DNA of 64,000 bases from Fulvia fulva (taxonomy: Eukaryota; Ascomycota; Dothideomycetes; Mycosphaerellales; Mycosphaerellaceae), in the NCBI RefSeq assembly GCF_020509005.1, contig NC_063017.1, forward strand, positions 806,001 to 870,000. Direction: 5' to 3'. Shown here one piece after another: positions 43,260 through 55,261 of this stretch. Position 1 is the stretch's first letter, and each line of letters opens with the position of its first letter. The notes beneath the pieces are model-generated. The model ran no database searches, had not been told where the DNA came from, and was given only the letters and a program-made list of their open reading frames with translations. Both the position numbers and the translations under genes were made by a program.

Positions 43260-46200
43260 CCTAGTTAGCTAGCTTGCCCTAGACCTACGTCTATCTTCGG
43301 CTAGCACTCGCGTATAATCCTTATAACTAAAGTTAGGTATTATTATAGGCTCTATAGGCTCTACTCGAGTATCGAATATATATAGAGCAGATTCTATTAG
43401 AGGTAAGGCTCGAGGCGACTTATTCGTAACGGTGTCTTTCGGAATAACCCTAATCGTGTTGAGCCCGAGCACCTTAGTAGCTAGTAGGGACTAGTTAGAT
43501 AGAGCTACGAAGCCTATAGGCGTAGATAACTCCGGCCGGTTATAGTGAAAGTCTATAATAGCGGCGGCCGCGTGTTTAAGTATATCCTCTATAGGTTGCT
43601 AGGTCTTACTATCCTCCTCGTTCTAATATCTAGCCTATTTTACCTTATACTATGTATCTACCTTACGCTTATACCCCTTCTTCACCTTACCTACCCGCTT
43701 ACGAGTGTATATATTAAGGATCTTTCCTACCTCGTATATATACGTAGGTACTACTACTATATCGGCTACTATATTAGCCTCGGTAGTATTAGGTTCGATA
43801 GTTACCGGTAGTAGCGGCGCTAGATACTACCCTTTAAGTAGTAGGAAATCGGGGTGGTCGGCTCGTTATAGTAGTGAGGTATAGAAGCAGTTATTAAGTC
43901 CTACTAGAGCGTCTAATAGTTTTAGTCGATAAGAGAGTCTAGCCGGCATAACTTCCGTAATCTAGTAAGGGCCGGCATATTTCCTGTCTAGCTTCTTAAA
44001 TAGTCGAGTCGTACGGATGTTCTTAGTACTAAGATATACCTAATTACCCACCTTATAGTCTAGAGGAATACTTCGGTAGCGATTTGCTACTTCTACTTAG
44101 AGAGCTTATAACATTCGTATATTCTCTTAAAGGTGCTTATAAAGCTCGTAAATTCGACGTATAAAGGTTTCTACTAATCGCGTATATAGTCGCTAGAGAG
44201 TAGTTAGTCCTCCCTCCTTTCTAGCGTTTAGGTCAACTCGCTCTATAAACTTAGGGTTATAGCCTAAGGTAGCGTAGAACGGCGACACACTAGTAGTCTC
44301 GGACAGGTAATGATTAATCGCGAACTAAGCAAGGCATAGCTATTCTGCCTAGTCATCCTATGCCTTATTAGTAAATATACGAAGATACTATTCTATCGCC
44401 TAGTTAGTACGTTCTGACTATCTATTAGTTTCTAGGTAATACGAAGAACTTAGCTTACGATTTATACGGAGCATCTTATAGTGTTTCTTCTAGAAGGTAG
44501 CAACCTACTACTTACTACGGTCTAATATAATAGTATTAGGAAACCCGCGCCGACAGAACATATATTTAAGGAAAAGCCTTGCCGTATTCTATGCTATTAT
44601 TACGCTAATACGGATCAGCTCGACTTCCTTAGTAAGCCTATTAGTAACGGTCATAATGTTGTTATAGACTATACCGTTAAGAGTACTGTCTATAAGTCCG
44701 ATAACGAAGTCGACTACAATATGTTTCTAAGGCCGATCTGGAACAGGAAGTGGCTGTAATAATCCTAGTGGCTAGGAGTGTAGAGATTTTGTTATACGGT
44801 AGGTACGGTAATTCGCGGTGTATCTACGTACGGATCTCGCTAATCTAGGCCAGTAGAATTTACGTGCTACGAGTTTATAAGTACGAGCTCGTCCTAGATA
44901 GCCTACTACTAGAGCGTTATAGTTTATCTTGATTATCCTAGTCTATAAGGCTTAGTCATTTAGTACCTATAAGCTCTAGCCGTCGTATTGATTTCGAATA
45001 TATAGTAGGTCGCTATCTACTTTATAGTGTACTAGGTGAATCTTCGCTCTCTATAGTAGTGTAGGAGTACGGTCTTTCTATAGGTCCTTAATCGCGGTCT
45101 TGAGCTCGTTATCGGTTACGTACGCCGTCGACATTCGATACTCGAGTTCGGCTTCCCGTTGACTTTTACGCGTCGCCGGTTATTTAGTAGGCGTATCTCG
45201 TTCTATAGGTATAAACTCTTTAGCTTTAGGGTCTAGCTATACTAGTTCCTCTTCTTCCGGCGCATCTTCTACTATTGCCTATAGTAAGGCGATCTTAAGG
45301 AATCGCTTAGGAGGTAGTAATGTCTAATACTAATGCTAGTTCCGAGGGTCGTTCACCCCCTACGGAAGGTCCTAGCTACGTCCCGTTAGGCTGTCTAGCT
45401 TTGTACCTTAAAGTCCTAGACGGTATATTATCTTAAAGTTGAACTGTAATAAGAACTTAGCCTAACGCGCTTGTCGCCGATTCAGCTACTTTGTCTTTAT
45501 AAAGTATTCTAGGTTCTTATAGTCGGTATAAACCTTGACTAGCTATAAGTCCTTATTATCTACTTCGTAGGCGAGCTCGGGTCTCTATTCCTCAAAAGCC
45601 TTAATAATAGCTAATAGTTCCTTGTTATAGATTTCATAATTATACTCCTATAGACTTAACTTCTTCAAGTAGAAGGCTATAGGATATAGCACACCCTTCT
45701 CGTTATACTACGAAAGTACGCCGGCGTTTACAAAATCTAAAGAATCTGTCTCTACTACCGTTTCCCTACCTAGCACATAATGTACGAGCATACTAGCTTT
45801 ACTAAACGCAGCTTTCAAATTGTCAAAGGCTCGTTAGTAATCTAGTGACTATTAAATCCTTCTGTTCTTATAATTGCTTAGTCCGTCCGACTTGGTCAGG
45901 TTTATAAGAGGAGTAGCTATACGCGGGAATGCTTCGATGAACCGCCTATAGAAGTTGGCAAATCTAAGGAAGGCCTAGACATCCTTTAGGTTCTTAGGAG
46001 CTTCCTATATCTAAATACATTCGAGTTTCTCGGGGTCTATCTCGATGCCGTTAGGGGTTATAATTAGCCTAAGGTACTTTACCTTCTATTAGTAGAATTC
46101 GCTTTTATCGATGTCTACTATAAGTCCTACATCGCGTAGCTTAGTAAGAGCCTTCCGTACGTGTTTAATGTACTCCTCTAAGGTATTACTAAAGATAAGT

Positions 46201-49200
46201 ACGTCATCTAGGTAGGCCGATATAAAGTCGTCTAGGTGTTCTTATAAGACCTTGTTAATGTATAATTAGAACGATGCTAGTCCGTTATACAAGCCGAATG
46301 GCAGCACTAGACACTCGTAGATGCCGTATCGTGTCGCAAACGCCGTTAACTACTCGTACCCTTTAGCTATCCGTAACTTGTTAAAGGCTGCTATAATATC
46401 TAGCTTCGTGAAATACTTCTTACTATATATACGGTTAAGCGTCTCTTATATCAAGGGAATCGGATACCGGTTCTTAATAGTGATCGTATTCAATCCTCTA
46501 TAGTCGATATAAACACGTAGCCCACCTCTAGGCTTACGTACTACTAGTACTAGTATAGGAGACTAGCTCGTCTTTTGCCCTACTTTCCGTACCTTCCCTT
46601 TAGATATTTACTCGTCTAGCTATTTCTTAACTACCTCGTTCTCCTTCTTAGCTAGGCCGTAGGGCTTGCGGTATAGTAGCTCTTATAGACTATTAGGCTT
46701 AATATGAATCTCATGATCTACGCCTAGTCGGTGAGGTGGGAGTCCTTTATAATCCTTAGCTAAGAAAGCGTCCGTAATATCGTAGTATATCGGCGGCAAC
46801 TTCTCCTTCGGGTTGTAATTAAACTGCTTGTTCAAGAATTAGTCCAGATCATTAGTAGCTATTACACTTAGCTTAAGCTCTCCGTCGTTGCTCTTACGCC
46901 TAGTAGGCATAATGTAGAAGCACTTAGCCCTAAGCCGGTACGCGTACATTCCCTACGCGCGTTAAGAAACGCCCTAGTAGTCCACTTCTTTATCGTCTAT
47001 GTCTTCTAGGTCATATAATAAGACGTTCAGCTCCGCCCCTCCTACTATAAAGCTCGCTACTTCTCTAGTAAAGGGCTCTAGTCCGTACCGTACTAGTGCC
47101 TACTTCTTCTTCTCGCGATAGTTTAGGGATTGTACTGTTATCGATGTCTTATTCTATAGATAGTGACTAAAGTAGTAATCCGATCTAAATGCCACCTTGC
47201 CTATCTCCTAGAAGATGTTTAGGTTATACGCTATAAGCTACGGTAGGCTAAAGACGATGTTATATTCGAGGTCGGTGACGTAGTATAACATTTACTCGTA
47301 ATAATCGCCGATAACTACGTCTATAAGGGCCGTGTATATAATCTGCCGCGTAGTAGCCGTTCTATCTCCTAGTGTTAGTCGTCGGCTTTACGTCAAAGGG
47401 ATTAGGGGTATTGTGTATTTACGTATAAATTTCTAGTTAAGAAAGAGAGAGGTAGAAGTAGAATCTATAAGGCCTCGAGCCTTTCTATATTATATCATTA
47501 CGGGTAATAATATATAAGGGTATATAGCTAGCTATTGTTTATCTAGTGCGTATACCGATATCTTAAGCTCCTTACTATAGTCTGTTACCGTCTCTTACAT
47601 TCCGTGTCTCTTAATCTTATACTCTTTCTGTCCTAGGAAGTTTAGGTAACCGCTATCTACTACGCTTAGATAGCGGTCGTGCCATTTCCCTACTACGGAT
47701 TGGCGGCTAGGGAACTGAGGTTCGCGTTCGGATTCGGCGTAGTATTACGTAGACGCGGTAGGCGATAGTCGCTATTATACCTATATATTAGGCATTTAGG
47801 GTTAGTCGATACGTAAGAACCTATACGGTAGCGGTAGTACTTACCCTACTTCTTAAGGTCTTCGCGCTACTTACGGTTAAGCGTAGGTAGGTTCTATAGA
47901 TATATCGGCAGATCCTCCTTCTTCTTAGTACTAGCGTACTGTAGTAGGCGCTATACTAAGGCACCTACTATACCGGTAGCGGTACTAGTAACTACGTTAC
48001 CGTTATTCTAGTTATTCTAGCCGCTATTACCGTTCGAGTTACTATTACTACGGGGGCGCTCCTTCTACGGGTATAGTCGATCTGTCTCGTAGAAGCTCTC
48101 GTCTAGTACGGTATACTCCTCGATAACGTCTTATATACTATCTAGGCGGCGGTCGACTTCGCGGTCGCCGAAGGTCTTAATAAAGTACTTACGGTTTAGT
48201 CGGTTACGGAATAGTATAAGCTCGGTGTTATCGGTCTATAATATCTAGGCGCGCAACTTCGAGTAGCGTATATAGAAGGCTATAAAGGTTTCGCCTTGTT
48301 CTTACTTATAGGTAGTAATATTAACTATAGCCTTAGTTCTTTTATTACGTATACTATATTAGCGTATTATCTAATCTAATAACTCTTCTCTAGTCTTAAA
48401 CTCGTTAAAGGACTACTGTCTAGGCATAGGGATCCTTGGCTTAATACTTCGCTAAGGATTACCTTACGTCTACCTATATACGAAGCGTAGACTATCTACC
48501 TTAGTACGGAAGGTTACTATAGTTAGCTTTAGGAGAACACTACTATACTAGCTATCGAAATTAGGGTCGTTATTGTTCTTAAAGTACTTAGTATTAGGCA
48601 TACCCTTACCGATCTCTATACCGCGAGTAAGGGTACGGTTAATAGTAAAGACACGTTCTAGAAGGTTAACTAGTAGTGTCTAGGTACGGGTATTACGTAT
48701 TCTCGAGTTACGACTATTATTAGGTCCTAGTCGCGGACGGTCGTTATTACGTCCTCGGCTATTATTACTACGGTCATAGTCGTCTCTATCGTTATTACTA
48801 CTACCGCCACCGCCACCTCTACTAGTAGCTTCGCGATACCTACGTAATAGCTACTCGAGTAAGGTCTCGCGTAGGCGGGAACGAGAGGGTCGGCGGCCTA
48901 AGCGGCCCCTGCCTCCGTTCTATATAGTGTCTCCTACCTCAAGCCGAGCCTTTAGGTCATCGACTTCTTGTTATAGGGCCTAGTTCTTCACCTTAGCATC
49001 TTGTGCCTTCTTCTTCTCCTTCTCGTAGATCTCGCTAAACTGCTTATATAGGTTGTTAGCTTCCTTATATTTCTTCTCTAGCTCTTATAACTTAGCTAGG
49101 TCGTAATCCTTCTTACTCTTAAGATCTACTACCATTTTCTATATAACAAGCTCTTCACTTCGTAGCATCTTATAGATACGGTCGTATTCGGTATATAGCG

Positions 49201-49786
49201 TAGTGTACTAGGTGTTCTAGAGGTCGTTAGCTCGCTCTATTATATCGAGTTGTCTACCTTTAGTAATCGCTATATTTACTACCTATAGTACGAAGTCGTA
49301 GGTAGTCTTTAGGTACTAGGATACGAGGATCGTAAGTTTATCTAGTATAATATTCTAGTATTCGGATTCGAGAATATGCTCTACCTCGTCGAGTAATAGG
49401 TATACCTCGTCTAGGTCGGCGCCTAGGTTCTCTTCGAGCTTGAACTCGAACAGTTCTATAAAGTCGATCTTACTACCTTCTTCTCGCTCGAAGGCCTTCT
49501 AGTAAGCTTTATTAATCTCTTATTATAGCGCGACACCGGTGTCTACTATGACCCGCCGGTTATCGTCCTATATCTAACTCTAAGAGAAAGAGGAGAGGTT
49601 AGGGAAAAGAGATATACGCTACTTGCTTTTGCCCTTAGGGTTAGGTAGCGGTAGTATACCGCCGTTCGCTATTTATAAAGTCATATTGTCTAGGTTCGGG
49701 GGAGGCGTAACGGTACCTATATCCTGACTGTCTACGAGCGCGCGACTACCTACTAATAATGTCGCTACGTTACGTTCTCTAGGCAT
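43260..49786 (-). pseudogene. Gypsy-2 gag-pol, RIP-broken
   Basis: Gag starts at ATG 49786 (MPRERNVATLLVGSRALVDS) and extends to about 47700. Reverse transcriptase is at about 46560-46130, with [28 protein letters not shown] and the catalytic AYLDDVLIFSNTLEEYIKHV near 46230-46160, whose two Asp residues are intact. RNase H (about 45900-45450) and integrase (about 45000-44000) follow. A short open piece at 43472-43269 (MLGLNTIRVIPKDTVTNKSP) is the C-terminal part. The domain order protease, RT, RNase H, integrase is that of Ty3/Gypsy. I did not find a clear chromodomain. Stops throughout. Confidence 0.8.
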
Positions 49787-49922
49787 CTACGCGCTATATA
49801 CCTTACCGTGTTCTATATTCTAATACGACTCTACGCGTTCTCGAGTTCTACGGTTCTGTCTATTCCTATTATTACGCGTCCCTTACCTAGATCCGCGATC
49901 TAGGTAGGGTAGTAGAACAAAC

Positions 49923-50106
49923 TATAAGGGCGCGCGTATTATAGGGTCTGAACGAGATAGTTGTTGTTCTACGAAGCTACGAAAGAGGAGCGCGAGGCGC
50001 GGCGAAGTTATAAAGTAAAGCTAAGCCGCGCTAACCCGATACGGAAGGTCCGCGGTTTAGCCGGGCCGACGTAGCTATAGTAGGGGGTCGCAGGCTACCC
50101 GTAACA
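49923..50106 (-). repeat. Gypsy-2 5' LTR
   Basis: 184 bp, a direct repeat of 42891-43074. It keeps the original AACA terminus at 50103-50106. Confidence 0.92.
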
Positions 50107-50120
50107 TACTAAACCTAATA

Positions 50121-50235
50121 GCTTTAAACGCCCTCTATAATAGGAGATCGATAGAGTAGCCGGGGAATACCCGCCCCTAGTAAAGTAAGTAGAGCCCGAC
50201 GACCTTAGACCTTAAACGATACTATTAATGCCTTA
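50121..50235 (+). other. Gypsy-1 leader region before LINE C
   Basis: About 115 bp following the Gypsy-1 5' LTR terminus and ending at the LINE C tail. A primer-binding site should be at its start, but I do not recognise one. Confidence 0.4.
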
Positions 50236-53200
50236 GCTACTTATATAGATAGATAGGTTTGTCATTCCCCTATTCTAGGACCCTATTCGGCCTATATAAG
50301 TATATATCTATTATTATATATAAAGGGAAACCCGAATAGGTGAAAACCCTACTCGCCCCTAACTTCTCCTTATCTAGATTAGCTTCCCTCTAAACGTACG
50401 TAGTCTATATTACTACCCCGTTAGCCCCCGCTCCTAGCCGGTCTCGTCGCGCTACGTCGTATCCTCTCTTCCTATACTACTCCTACTAGGCGGTACCGTT
50501 CTAGCTAGCCCTTCTCTAGTATCTAGTTTGTAATACGCCGTAGGTCCTTAACGTTATTAGGAAGTACCCTAATCGTCCGGTTCCTCGCCTTTACTATCTA
50601 CTCCCCCCTTCCTAGCGACTACCTCGGATAGACAAGGAGTACGTACCGTATATTCTAGGAGTAATAGCCGTAGGGGTAGCTAGTATTTGTGTATTCTAGA
50701 ACCTTCCTCTATAATAGGTACCCCTAGAGGCCGATATGTTCGCTTCGTAGTTAGGTTACTATACTACTCTATACCCTCGTAAGGCGGTAGTAGATAAGCT
50801 TTAGGGGGTACTTGACCGCGGATTTCGTAGCTAACTATTCTTTAGGTTATCCCGCTAGCTAAGGGCGTCTACTATACCCTATAACCTAGTTGTTCTACCT
50901 CTCTTTCTATAGTTGCTCTATAAACGATTTCTTACCTTCCTATTATATTACTAGCTATTCGTCCCTTACCCGGTAGTTCGGCTCGTTTCTAGGTCGAATA
51001 CCCTTATACGCTAGTACTAATTCGCGGGCCCTTACGACTATACTAGCGATAACCTTCTATACTAGGTACTATACCGACTTACCTAAGTAGGAGATCCGTA
51101 ACCTCTAGATATATAGGTCGATCGGCGGTATAGCGGTCTCGTGCTTAAGCATCCTCGTTAGTGTCGACTTATATACCCCGGTGACCTTCCTTAGGCATTG
51201 GTTTTAGATCTTCGCTAGCGGCGCGACGAGTCCCTTCGATAGGCAGGCCCTCTCGCCTAAGGACCACACTTGGCTGCTATAGGTAAGGACTGGCCGTACA
51301 ATAGCCGTATATAGAAGTCGTGACTACCGGAAGTCCGCCCCCTATATAGACGTAGTAAGCCTCTAGTATAATACTATATTCTGTTTAGCTTTCCGTAATA
51401 TTACCTATACGTACTTCCTCTACCGTAGCGCCGGGTCTACCTATAGTCTAAGGATCCTAAGCTGATTTACTAGGTTAGTCGTATACCCCTATATCTAGAT
51501 AGAAGCTTATATATTATAGAACCGTAGCCGGCGCGTAAAGTATATTAGATTGTACTTTTCTAGGGTATACCGAGCCCTATACCTCCTAGCCTAGTCCTTA
51601 TAGATCTTATACTTCTCTTCTAGTAGCCTATAGTTCTCCTTAGTCGAGGAAGACTACGCTAGGATGTTCGTGTCGTCTACGAAGCCGCTCGTAGCGGTGT
51701 TCTAGGATTCTAGGGCTAGGAGTAGCGTCGCTATAAAGAAGAGGAATAGAATAGGTACTAGCGTTAAGCCTTACGGGATTCTAGTATAGACTACTTAAAA
51801 TAGGTTTTTATACTAACCGACTAGGATCGACGTACTACGGTTTTAGAGGTAGGACCGTACGAAGTTGACAAGCTACTTAGGGAGTCCCTTCGACCTTAGG
51901 ATATAGAGTAGCCGCGGGTATGACACGTAGTCGAAGGCTCCCGATATGTCTAGGCTAAGTAAGGAAGCCACCTTGTCCCTATTCTTATACTAGATAGCCT
52001 TTACCTTAGAGGTGACAAGTTCTATCGCGGATAGCGTCGATCGCTATAGGCGCGCACCTATCTAGGTGTCCGGGAGTAGGGAGTGTTCCTCTGCCGCCTC
52101 GGAGAGTCTCGTTATAACTAGCTTCTTAAGCGCCTTCCTAAGAGTGTTAAGGAGCGCAATTAGGCGGTACGACTTCACCTATATATAGTCTTCCTTCTAC
52201 GGCTTACGTAGGACTACTATCGTCGATTGTTTAAATACTATCGGGTAGTATCCGGTCTATAGGTAGGCGTTAAAGATCTCTATAACTACTAGGGCTAGTT
52301 AATCTCTATACTTCTTTAGTAGCTCGTTTAGGATCCTATCCGGCCCCGGGGCTTTCTTCGCTAGTAACTTCCTAAGTATAGCGGTAACTTCTCTCTCGGA
52401 CACCTTCTATAAGACCGCGATACTAGGGGCTAGGGGAGTAGAGCTGTTTATATCGCTTAGATTAGCCTCGACTAGGGGCGGGAAGAACTTACTAGCTAGT
52501 AGACGCGCCTTAGCCTCGGGGTCGCTAACCGGGCTACTAGGCGATTATAGCGCTAGGATAGAGAAGGAGGGGCCCTATATAGGGTCCTATCGGGCCCATT
52601 TTACTAGCTTCTACATCCTCTCTAGCTTGCCGGTGATTTCTTCTACTATAGCCCTCTAGCCGACTACTTTCTCCCTCCGTATAATAGCTTTCTTCTATTA
52701 GTATACCTCCCTATATACGTTCTAGGCCTCCTCGCTATAGCTGCTCGTCTATACCCGGCGGGCTCTCCTTGCTTCTCTTACTACCGTAGTGTACTCCGGC
52801 GTCTAGTATAGTTTGGACTATATCGTTAGTTAGGTAAGCGGAACGTAAAGTAAGGTCGCTTTTCTTATTTCGTCTATTAACCCCTAGACTGCTTCGTCTA
52901 TCTCGTCTTTACTATTATATTACTACTACGCGATCTAGACTAGCCTCTTAGAGTTATCGAGATACGCCTAGATATTAGCCTAGTAGGCCTTTCCCTAGTT
53001 TAGCTTAGGGGTTCTCGCTAGTATACGTTATATCTATATCGTAATAGAGGTCCTGACTAGTATATAGTCTTACGACGCCTCGAGTTTATGTTCGATCCTA
53101 TAGTAGGTTACCGTGTAGTAGTAGCTATCTAAGATCTAGGCGAGGTCGATCGTGCCTTAGAGTCCCCCTCTCTTCTAGGTACCTAGGTCCTACGGGGTAT

Positions 53201-54640
53201 TAAGGGCAATTGCGTTACTCGCTATTAAGTCGAGTACTTCGTCGGCTATAGGGTACGGCTATATAAGGCTTTCCTAGGAAGGGTAGTATATATTAAAGTC
53301 TCCTACTACGATATAGCACCCTTGTCTCTTAAGCGTACTATCTAGGTGTCTGTCGACCCCTAGGTCGCGGCTAGACCTCGAGGCTAGCGGTTATATATAT
53401 AGGTTGTGTATCTAGGTACTACCTACGTAGAGGGAGTTAATATCGCCCCCGCCTTCTCCGTCTACGTAGTATACTACCTCCCAGTCGGATTCTAGTATAT
53501 CCTTACTAACATAGAAGCACGTATAGGGTCTACCGTCGCCTCGTAGGCATATCGTATAGCCTAGTAACTTGTAGGTCGTTAGTCTCTTATAGTACGGGTT
53601 AATCTATAGCTCCTAGATTATAAGGACGTAGTAGACGCGCGGGTCCGCCTCGTGTAGGAAATGGTTCTAGACTATATCCTTGCTATAGTTGACGTTATAC
53701 TAGATAATACTAAGCGTGTCGAGGCTAGTTATTAGCATCGACAATTATTTCCTCTATATCGTCCTATATCCTACTACCCTAGCCTTCTTACCTTCTAGCT
53801 ATTTCCTATAGAGCCAAGTCGCCTTCTAGATTAGAGAGTTAAGAGTGATCGGGTTGTCCTCTTAGAGAGCGCGTAGGTGACCCTAATTAGTTAGGTCAAA
53901 CTCCTTAGACATGTCGTAGACTAGGATCGTAAAATGTTTCGTTAAGACCTTCGCTAATACCGTAACCTTAGATGCCTACTATAGCTATACCTCTAGGTGC
54001 CTCCTAGTAGTAGTAGAGCTAGTATAGATCTATAGAGTGCCGTTAGACTATTAGTTCACTACGACTACCCCTAGTTAGTTAATTCGTTAGGCGAGCTCCT
54101 TGTTTAATAGCTTCGTAACTTCGGCCTAGTCTTCCTTTACTATAATGCGGATCGTAACTATATCGTACGTTAGGCGGGGGCCTAGTATCGATACCGCGAC
54201 CGATACCTAGCTATAGGGGTGTTGATTCCGGGTGGCCTTACTAATAGCCTAGGACGTCGTCCTTATTTCTTATTGCCCTCGGTAATACGATAGTATAAGC
54301 GCCGTACGTAGCTAAGTGATCATTACCTATAGAGACCGGTAAGGGAGCTAATCGTTAGTTTCTATACTTTTTACGTCCTCTATAAGTTGCTACTAGTTGT
54401 CTTAGGGGGGCTTCGCCTATAGGGCCGTAGGCGCCGTTAGTACCGTAGCCTAGGCTACTATTACCTAGGAGTTGCCTAATATAGCTAGGCACCTCCGCGG
54501 CGTTTGGAGCTGAAGAAACAGGGTGAAGAGAGCTTTAAGCTATCTAGATTAAATAAGGTAGAACTCCCTTAGTCCTAGGGGTAGTGGCCTACTTTGTATA
54601 TCGTTAGAATGGCCTTAATAAGAGCTTTCAAATATGTCGT
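50236..54640 (-). mobile_element. LINE family C (Tad1-like), near full length
   Basis: A minus-strand LINE of about 4.3-4.4 kb. The tail TAGATAGATAG is at 50240-50250. The 3' UTR and ORF2 end match the fragments at 619-1854 and 39393-39818. The 5' boundary is uncertain, between about 54490 and 54650. It lies where Gypsy-1 gag is expected. All frames are closed by RIP. Confidence 0.8.
50400..54480 (-). pseudogene. LINE C ORF1 and ORF2, RIP-broken
   Basis: ORF2 landmarks on the minus strand: endonuclease VVGDFNIYYPS near 53325-53285, and reverse transcriptase GFVDDTNIL near 51690-51665 with both catalytic Asp codons intact. Their spacing of about 1.6 kb equals that in LINE A and LINE B. ORF1 should occupy about 53900-54480; I could read basic, Thr/Ala-rich stretches there but no certain zinc knuckle. 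These proteins would carry out target-primed reverse transcription. Dense stops rule out function. Confidence 0.72.
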
Positions 54641-55051
54641 GTTTTAGGGGGGGCGAATATAGTCACCTCTGACCTTCCTACTACGAGTAATAGTATAGGC
54701 GTACCGAGCTATAAACGTTATAGAGAACCTAGTAATAGCCGTTACCGAACGGCTACCTATAGGAAGCAAAATAATAGGTACCGGATACCTTATACCGTTA
54801 GGAACATTCGTATTAAACGAATTACGTAACGTAGTATAGTATATACGCGTACTCTACTTAGAAACGTAGAAGATCTAGGAACGTTACTAAATATAGGTAT
54901 AGATATAGAAAGGCTCTCGCTAGGTTTAAGTAGAGGCCTCGAGACACAAAGTACGACGTTCTATATATAAATAGGGAAAAGGATTAACTCCCTAGGAATA
55001 AGCGACCAAAGGGAGTTATATAATATATATAATACTTAAGTATTAACTATA
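54641..55051 (+). other. Gypsy-1 remnant between gag and protease
   Basis: Plus-strand coding-like residues with stops, for example FVLNELRNVV near 54800-54840, probably the gag-protease linker. No open frame. Confidence 0.4.
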
Positions 55052-55261
55052 GTGTTTCGAACTAAGATTATCGTTAACGGGTATAAGATAGATACTATAA
55101 TAGATTCCGGAGCGAGCGGGAACTTTGCCTCCGAATCATTTGTTATAAGAAACGGGATCGCTACCTATAAGAAGAAAGAGGGTTATAAATTGATCGCGGT
55201 AGACGGATTATCTTTATCTAATATAGAGCGCGAGACGATACCGCTACTACTTACTATCTAA
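55052..55261 (+). CDS. Gypsy-1 protease segment, still open
   Basis: A 69-codon open piece with the retropepsin active site DSGASGNF (IDTIIDSGASGNFASESFVI) and a following strand resembling the flap region (YKLIAVDGLSL). The aspartic protease cuts the gag-pol precursor as a dimer. The ATG at 55052 is probably internal to the original polyprotein, and the TAA at the end is a RIP-type stop, after which the pol frame continues. It is unlikely to be expressed on its own. Confidence 0.7.
   Translation: MFRTKIIVNGYKIDTIIDSGASGNFASESFVIRNGIATYKKKEGYKLIAVDGLSLSNIERETIPLLLTI

Larger units (their letters stand above)
42891..50106 (-). mobile_element. Gypsy-2 LTR retrotransposon, complete
   Basis: 7.2 kb with 184-bp LTRs at both ends (42891-43074 and 49923-50106) in direct orientation and a perfect 5-bp duplication TACTA (42886-42890, 50107-50111). 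The empty site GGTTATACTAAACC is preserved in the 3' LTR of Gypsy-1 near 59480. All domains lie on the minus strand. Heavy RIP removed all frames except short ones. Confidence 0.93.

Noticed and set aside
43545..43811. Plus-strand 88-codon frame with hydrophobic Leu/Tyr-rich residues
   Set aside because: It is antisense to Gypsy-2 coding sequence; Tyr/Leu/Ile richness is what RIP-made TA-rich DNA gives in any frame.
46321..46503. Plus-strand frame [14 protein letters not shown]
   Set aside because: It is the antisense of the Gypsy-2 reverse transcriptase between its conserved motifs.
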